A stretch of DNA of 10,988 nt from positions 1-10,988 of the forward strand of contig CAYPZI010000099.1 in the NCBI GenBank assembly GCA_964415185.1, read 5' to 3'. Below the pieces are notes generated by a model. It saw only the letters and a list, made by a program, of their open reading frames with translations, made no database searches and was not told the origin of the DNA. A program made the position numbers and the translations under genes. Below, piece by piece: positions 7,003 to 10,988 of this stretch. The DNA comes from CAYVBJ01 sp964415185. GTDB taxonomy: Bacteria > Bacteroidota > Rhodothermia > Balneolales > Balneolaceae. How positions within the stretch are numbered: the stretch's first letter is position 1; every line of letters starts with the position of its first letter.

Positions 7003-7134
7003 GTCCCCTCTTAAGAGGGGAAATGGATGTGAAAACGGAGGTACGACGATTTTCACACCGAGGGGTGTGTTCCGGGACTTTGATCTTAAGATGATCCGGT
7101 TTCCTGCTTCACGCCCTCATCGAACACACCCCTG
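7003..7134. repeat. Modular palindromic element (copy B)
   Basis: The palindrome TCCCCTCTTAAGAGGGGA (7004-7021; one more base each side aligns with copy A) is followed by exactly 38 nt (7023-7060). The end motif AGGGGTGTGTTC then occurs at 7061-7072. The 38-nt core forms its own hairpin: TGTGAAAA (7028-7035) with TTTTCACA (7050-7057), extended outward by GG/CC. A perfect inverted copy of the end motif, GAACACACCCCT, lies at 7122-7133. The 49 bp between contain the palindrome ATCTTAAGAT (7083-7092). Unlike copy A there is no matching arm to the left of the palindrome. Confidence 0.85.
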
Positions 7135-7150
7135 AACCCCAAAACCGAAG

Positions 7151-7217
7151 CCTGTCATTCCTCCACTACGTCATGACGGAAAAGCACTGTCATGACTCCG
7201 GTCTTTTAGATGACAGG
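7151..7217. repeat. Inverted repeat with internal GTCATGAC palindromes
   Basis: CCTGTCAT (7151-7158) is mirrored by ATGACAGG (7210-7217). Between them are CGTCATGACG (7169-7178, perfect 10-nt palindrome) and GTCATGAC (7189-7196). Four occurrences of GTCAT/ATGAC in 67 bp give this stretch a deliberate look. It could be a degraded mobile miniature element or a multi-site operator; the sequence alone does not decide. Confidence 0.5.
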
Positions 7218-7235
7218 GTGCGCTGTGGATGATGA

Positions 7236-7280
7236 GCGGCGCTGAAAATCCAGATAAGATCAGGGCTTTTCCCGCGCCGC
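7236..7280. repeat. Imperfect long hairpin with GCGGCGC/GCGCCGC ends
   Basis: GCGGCGC (7236-7242) pairs perfectly with GCGCCGC (7274-7280). The stem continues inward as TGAAAA against TTTTCC with a mismatch or bulge, enclosing about 18 nt. The high GC at the base contrasts with the surrounding composition. Confidence 0.45.
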
Positions 7281-7286
7281 GAGCGA

Positions 7287-7314
7287 TGAATCAACCCGCT
7301 TCCAGCTTGATTCA
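7287..7314. repeat. Inverted repeat TGAATCAA-N12-TTGATTCA
   Basis: Perfect 8-bp arms at 7287-7294 and 7307-7314 enclose a 12-nt loop. It follows the previous hairpin within 6 bp. There is no T-run after it, so terminator function is unlikely. Confidence 0.45.
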
Positions 7315-7505
7315 GGAAAAATCTACACAGGCACCAACAATATCCCGAACCGTACCCACCTACAGCCAAGCCAATTTAGGAATCAACCATACCTTTGAAA
7401 CATCTCCTTAATGTCTCAACCAAACCGAAACGTAATATTTTCGTACAAATCTAATGCAGCTATAAAATCGCGGCTTTAACGTTTATGTTATGTCAGAAGT
7501 TCTCA

Positions 7506-7531
7506 AATCCGCACAATCCGCCTGAATCCGC
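7506..7531. repeat. Three-unit AATCCGC periodic repeat
   Basis: AATCCGC occurs at 7506-7512, 7515-7521 and 7525-7531, at 9- and 10-nt spacing. The roughly helical-turn periodicity is reminiscent of the CGCGAAG-type repeat near 3027-3060. It lies about 100 bp upstream of the exported-protein gene. Repeat residue and tandem binding site are both possible. Confidence 0.4.
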
Positions 7532-7614
7532 GATCAAATATACCGCAAACTTGGGATAGAAAATGAAGCCGTACATGCTTAAATAGCAGACAACTGTTAC
7601 AATCACCAAAATTT

Positions 7615-7622
7615 AGGGAGGT
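7615..7622 (+). promoter_or_regulatory. Strong Shine-Dalgarno site AGGGAGGT
   Basis: AGGGAGGT lies 7 nt before ATG 7630. It is the best anti-Shine-Dalgarno match in the window and fixes the start of the exported protein. Confidence 0.85.
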
Positions 7623-7629
7623 AATACCT

Positions 7630-10600
7630 ATGGCTAATTTGTTACAACATCTATTCCGCGTTCTGATATGTGCGCTGTTTCTGTTCATCCAATCCATATC
7701 CGGTGTTTTTGCCCAACAGGGGGGCTTCGAACAGGTACAACCGAACGTTCAAATCAATTCAGCCCCGCCCAATGATTTTCCATCCGAAAGTAATATCGAT
7801 TTTTCGGGTTCGCCTAATAGTTTGTTCTCCTGTGAACCCCCTGAGCAGATAGGAAATAATTTTGAATTTCTTTTGTATTTAGCTTTCGCACCTGAACAGA
7901 GTGATAATTTGCCTGAAAACCAACAACCACTACCGGACCAATCACCATTTATTCCTTTTCTCAAAACAGTGGGATTTAACGGTACGGAACCTTCTGAAAC
8001 GATTCCATCTTTTGCCGGAAGCAGGAGAATCTTTTCAGCCGGAGATTTAAATTGGGATGGCTGCGATGACATTTTGACTNNNNNNNNNNNNNNNNNNNNN
8101 NNNNNNNNNNNNNNNNNNNNNNNNNNNNNNNNNNNNNNNNNNNNNNNNNNNNNNNNNNNNNNNNNNNNNNNNNNNNNNNAGTTAGAGCTGGAGACCGGGT
8201 TTACGTTTGATTCTTTTTTAACGGATCACGATTACGATGGAGATGGGTTTGATGATCTGCTCGTGGGTTTGGAGTCGGAACCAACCGACCGGTTTGATGT
8301 AGCTTTCGGTAATTTGATGCTGAATATTCTGGATTTCCATTCTTTTTCCATGACATCTCTTGATGATCCAATTCCTGGTCTAAATGAAACTACCCGTTTC
8401 AATGCGGCCGATATCGACAAAGACGGTGACAGCGAAGTAATTGCATTTTCCACCGAAACCAGTCAGGAATCTGGCTTTATGGGGCGGGTGAGGACATTTG
8501 ACATCGATGCAGATAGAGTTGGTACACTCATTCAGGATGTAAGACTATCTGTTAGTCTTACAATAGATGCCAATAGATATAATTTTTACGCCCTGGATAT
8601 TGATGGGGCCGATGAACCCAATCCCATTGAACTGCTGCTGGTACCTCCGCAATTTATTTTCGATTTTGATTTGCCGGGTGCGGAAGTCATGGTTATTGAT
8701 GCGGATCCCACAACCGGCGAGTTTCATGATACTCCTCTTCCGTTTGCTATGGGGTTTATCACCCCGTTAGGTGATTTGAACGAGGACGGCCGCCACGATT
8801 TTTTGTGGGGCGATGAAAATGGAAAGCCGTTTATCTCATATGGCCCGTCAAGCCTTGCTTCAGGCCTGTCATTTGATAATGAACTGCCGCCCGGAGACGA
8901 TCCTGATTTTGAATTTAAGCATCCGCCTTTCATCCGTTCCGGCACCTACGGAGATTTGGACAACGATGGCATAGACGATGCCATCATCGGCCACATCGAA
9001 AATACCAACAAAAAAGTCGGACGGCGGTTTGTATTTGGTTCCTCCGGCGGTAACTTGTCCTCCGAATTTGGGCTGTATTACCGAAATGTGTTTTACAACA
9101 CCTTTGCCAGTTCGGCCAATGTGGGGGATGCAAACGGCGACGGTTTTGAAGATTTTGCCATTGTACGTGATGAGGAACACCAGGTGGATATTTTCTTCGG
9201 GCGGGAATCCCTGAACCTCGCCCCAAATGTGGTATTGCAGGCCGACCGCAGCCGGAACGAACCGAAAGAGGTAATAAGCGGTGATTTTAATGGCGATGGA
9301 TACAGTGATGCTGCCGTTAAAGTATTTGAAGGGCTTGCCACGGATGTCTATTTCGGCGGGCCCGATATGGACGGGGAACCCGATCACCGGTTCGACCCGG
9401 CTTCAGCACAAACGATATCCAATCCCGATACCGAGATCAATCCTGCCAATATTGGTGATGTCAATGATGACGGAATAGATGACTTTATGATCCCGTCAGG
9501 ATCTGCACGGGATGAGGCCGGCAATTTTTTAAACCAGGCCTGGATATTTTACGGGGGAAGCACACTCAATTCCATCCCGGATCGTACCATCGACTTCAAT
9601 GATGATCCGAACCTGAGCGGCAATTTTAGAAGAGTAGCACCATCCGCCGCCTACGGCGATTTCAATGGAGATGGCGTGAACGATCTTGCACTGGAAATGG
9701 GCACGATTGTAACCGACGGTTTTGTTTCGGGAGGGGCTTTCCTCTATTTTGGAAACGGAATGGCTGAACCCCGGGCCGGCCAGGCCAATACCCAGGTAAG
9801 CGATATCGATTTTAGTGCGCCGGATTTGATTTTAAGGCCGGATTTTCTTGATGTAGTAAACAAGACAGCGTCAGGGGTGGCCGCCGGTGACTTTGACGGC
9901 GACGGGATAGCGGACCTGGCCATGGGAATTAATGATTTAGCGGGTGATGGAAACGAGTCGCCGGTCATACAAATTTTTAAAGGCGGGAATGCCATGGATG
10001 ATGCCGCCGATGTGGAGCTTACCGCCCCTGCCGACCTGTTCGGGGGCGAGTTGGGAATGTTTTTTAATAGCGTGCCGGGTACCTTTGAATTTCTCCCTGA
10101 TGATGATGGTGACGGCTTCCAGAATTTGTTAATGGCGACCGTAGGCGGGGTTAATGGTGGAACCAATGCCGTTGTGTATGCCGGGGGAACCAGCCCGGAT
10201 TCGGCGCCGGCACAAGTGCTGGTTGCCCCGAACCCGACGATTGGATTGGGCGGAGCGCGTTCGGTTGCCACGGGCGACTTCAATAACGACGGAAACAACG
10301 ACATTATCCTGGTTCAGACGTTAGATAACAGGGATTCTTTCCGTTCCAGCCGGGCCTATTTATACAGCCCCAATGCCGATAACGTAGCGGTACCCATAGA
10401 AAAAGATGAGTTCACGGGGCCGAAAAGTTTTGCTCTTTCACAGAATTATCCAAATCCGTTTAACCCCTCAACCACCATTCAATTTACACTACCGAGAGCA
10501 GCAAATGTTACCCTCAAGGTGTATGATTTGCTTGGAAGAGAGGTCACCACACTGATAAATAACGAACAGATGACAGCCGGCACCAGAACCGTTCAGTTTG

Positions 10601-10689
10601 ATGCATCTTTACTTGCAACAGGCATGTACCTTTACAGGCTTGAAGCTGAGAATTTTGTACAAATTCGTAAAATGATGCTGATAAAATAA
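7630..10689 (+). CDS. Secreted FG-GAP/VCBS repeat protein with T9SS sorting domain
   Basis: About 1019 residues if the N gap is taken at face value. Residues 1-29 are a Sec signal peptide (a hydrophobic run ending in GVFAQ). The body is built of FG-GAP/VCBS beta-propeller repeats, each with a DxDxDG-type Ca2+ loop. Loops begin near residues 139, 199, 261, 382, 442, 500, 552, 610, 677, 754, 824 and 883; numbers after 150 depend on the gap. Typical ones are DFNGDGYSD and DLDNDGIDD. The last 85 residues form a type A T9SS C-terminal sorting domain: QNYPNPFNPSTTIQF (from 938), VYDLLGREV, then GMYLYRLEA and a basic KMMLIK end. The protein is therefore expected to cross the inner membrane by Sec and the outer membrane by T9SS, and to be attached to the surface or released. 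Its ligand is not visible; FG-GAP propellers often mediate adhesion or calcium-dependent binding. There is no enzymatic domain. A strong Shine-Dalgarno supports ATG 7630. Confidence 0.9.
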   Translation: MANLLQHLFRVLICALFLFIQSISGVFAQQGGFEQVQPNVQINSAPPNDFPSESNIDFSGSPNSLFSCEPPEQIGNNFEFLLYLAFAPEQSDNLPENQQPLPDQSPFIPFLKTVGFNGTEPSETIPSFAGSRRIFSAGDLNWDGCDDILTXXXXXXXXXXXXXXXXXXXXXXXXXXXXXXXXXXLELETGFTFDSFLTDHDYDGDGFDDLLVGLESEPTDRFDVAFGNLMLNILDFHSFSMTSLDDPIPGLNETTRFNAADIDKDGDSEVIAFSTETSQESGFMGRVRTFDIDADRVGTLIQDVRLSVSLTIDANRYNFYALDIDGADEPNPIELLLVPPQFIFDFDLPGAEVMVIDADPTTGEFHDTPLPFAMGFITPLGDLNEDGRHDFLWGDENGKPFISYGPSSLASGLSFDNELPPGDDPDFEFKHPPFIRSGTYGDLDNDGIDDAIIGHIENTNKKVGRRFVFGSSGGNLSSEFGLYYRNVFYNTFASSANVGDANGDGFEDFAIVRDEEHQVDIFFGRESLNLAPNVVLQADRSRNEPKEVISGDFNGDGYSDAAVKVFEGLATDVYFGGPDMDGEPDHRFDPASAQTISNPDTEINPANIGDVNDDGIDDFMIPSGSARDEAGNFLNQAWIFYGGSTLNSIPDRTIDFNDDPNLSGNFRRVAPSAAYGDFNGDGVNDLALEMGTIVTDGFVSGGAFLYFGNGMAEPRAGQANTQVSDIDFSAPDLILRPDFLDVVNKTASGVAAGDFDGDGIADLAMGINDLAGDGNESPVIQIFKGGNAMDDAADVELTAPADLFGGELGMFFNSVPGTFEFLPDDDGDGFQNLLMATVGGVNGGTNAVVYAGGTSPDSAPAQVLVAPNPTIGLGGARSVATGDFNNDGNNDIILVQTLDNRDSFRSSRAYLYSPNADNVAVPIEKDEFTGPKSFALSQNYPNPFNPSTTIQFTLPRAANVTLKVYDLLGREVTTLINNEQMTAGTRTVQFDASLLATGMYLYRLEAENFVQIRKMMLIK
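8080..8179. other. Assembly gap (100 N)
   Basis: Exactly 100 undetermined bases interrupt the FG-GAP protein gene just after its first calcium loop. One hundred is a conventional placeholder length, so the true size is unknown. The flanking coding sequences happen to share a frame across the nominal length. The repetitive nature of the gene could explain the assembly break. Confidence 0.97.
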
Positions 10690-10760
10690 TAAGGCTCTAT
10701 GTTGATCCGTCGGGAACAGGACAGGTTTGTATGGGTGATACAGCGATGGCAGTTAGTTGA

Positions 10761-10790
10761 AATGTTATGATCTTCAATTCAAATAACATT
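10761..10790. terminator. Weak hairpin AATGTTAT-N14-ATAACATT
   Basis: Perfect 8-bp AT-rich arms (10761-10768 and 10783-10790) lie 71 bp past the FG-GAP protein stop. TGGGT (10732-10736) and ACCCA (10791-10795) could extend an outer pairing. The low GC and missing T-tract make it a weak terminator candidate, but nothing better is present before the next gene. Confidence 0.3.
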
Positions 10791-10905
10791 ACCCACCTGA
10801 ATATATGTGAGGTTCTATGACAAAAAACATTGCGGGTTTATTCCGTCACTTTGTTTTTTACATGACACTAACCCCTGCACATTCCATCAATCGCTTATCT
10901 TGCGG

Positions 10906-10913
10906 TAAATTTG
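10906..10913 (+). promoter_or_regulatory. Bacteroidota-type -7 element TAAATTTG
   Basis: TAAATTTG matches the TAnnTTTG -7 consensus of the primary sigma factor in this phylum and lies 20 bp before ATG 10934. No good TTG is found about 20 nt further upstream, so the -33 half is weak. If this promoter is used, the leader is very short and ATG 10934 is the true start. Confidence 0.4.
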
Positions 10914-10933
10914 TATATTTAAGCACTCGAAAT

Positions 10934-10988
10934 ATGAAAAAAACCGTTAAAAAATATCACCTCAAAGACCCTCAGCAGTACGAAGACG
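10934..10988 (+). CDS. Start of an unidentified gene, cut by the window edge
   Basis: ATG 10934 opens a frame that reads MKKTVKKYHLKDPQQYED and continues off the edge. A lysine-rich start followed by 'YHLKDPQQYED' faintly recalls short hypothetical proteins that sit beside nucleotidyltransferase-like genes; with 18 residues this is only a hint. There is no strong Shine-Dalgarno. The same frame is open back to ATG 10817, which would add 39 residues, but the -7-like element within that extension favours the shorter form. Confidence 0.5.
   Translation, partial: MKKTVKKYHLKDPQQYED

Larger units (their letters stand above)
6885..7629. other. Gene-free, inverted-repeat-rich intergenic region
   Basis: I find no convincing gene in these 745 bp. 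An open frame at 7229-7411 runs through the hairpins, lacks a Shine-Dalgarno site, and encodes nothing recognisable. The region instead carries a string of separate palindromes and repeats: 6932-6954, 7003-7134, 7151-7217, 7236-7280, 7287-7314 and 7506-7531. The last 90 bp before 7630 must contain the promoter of the exported protein, but no clear TTG/TAnnTTTG pair stands out. Confidence 0.6.

Noticed and set aside
7229..7411. A 60-residue open frame in the repeat-rich intergenic region
   Set aside because: It runs through two hairpins, has no Shine-Dalgarno and encodes nothing recognisable.
9744..10304. Long minus-strand open frame (186 codons) inside the exported protein
   Set aside because: It is antisense to a clearly coding FG-GAP region; the absence of stops follows from the GC-rich repeat codons, and the product is low-complexity proline and serine.

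Overview
The window looks like a draft contig or scaffold (there is a 100-N gap at 8080-8179) from a member of the Bacteroidota/Balneolota/Rhodothermota group. The strongest clue is the C-terminus of the large protein at 7630-10689, a type IX secretion (T9SS) sorting domain with the 'QNYPNPFNPSTTIQF' signature typical of Balneolota and relatives. A periplasmic two-component-propeller histidine kinase and a TAnnTTTG-like promoter word near the right end agree with this. The placement is inferred from family signatures, not from a marker gene.

Layout: (1) A heptanucleotide tandem repeat (1-55) runs up to a YkoF-type thiamine/HMP-binding protein (84-674, +). (2) A convergent intergenic element (708-825) made of nested palindromes separates it from two minus-strand genes: a small cysteine-rich protein of unknown function (1234-854) and, upstream of it, a berberine-bridge-enzyme-like FAD-dependent oxidoreductase (2747-1350). 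(3) A roughly 470-bp gene-free stretch (2748-3221) holds small inverted repeats and repeat-like sequence. (4) A two-component pair on the plus strand consists of a 990-residue Reg_prop/Y_Y_Y/HisKA_3 sensor kinase (3222-6194) and a NarL/FixJ-type response regulator (6240-6884). (5) A 745-bp gene-free stretch (6885-7629) is dense in inverted repeats and carries a second copy of the palindromic element. (6) A very large secreted FG-GAP/VCBS repeat protein with a T9SS sorting domain (7630-10689) is interrupted by the assembly gap. (7) The start of another plus-strand gene runs off the right edge (10934, or 10817 if the in-frame upstream ATG is used).

Functionally this is a mosaic of short transcription units rather than one pathway. 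The kinase and regulator clearly form one signalling unit. The flavoenzyme and cysteine-rich protein are plausibly co-transcribed. The T9SS protein is a stand-alone exported protein with its own strong Shine-Dalgarno site.

The most unusual items are the modular palindromic element and the cysteine-rich protein. In the element a conserved palindrome is separated by exactly 38 nt of variable, hairpin-forming sequence from a conserved AGGGGTGTGT end, and this occurs in three half-units across two intergenic regions. The 126-residue protein has two CX3CX2C-PW motifs and sits beside the flavoenzyme. The heptamer array reading open into ykoF and a probable one-base problem at the start of the sensor kinase also deserve a look.
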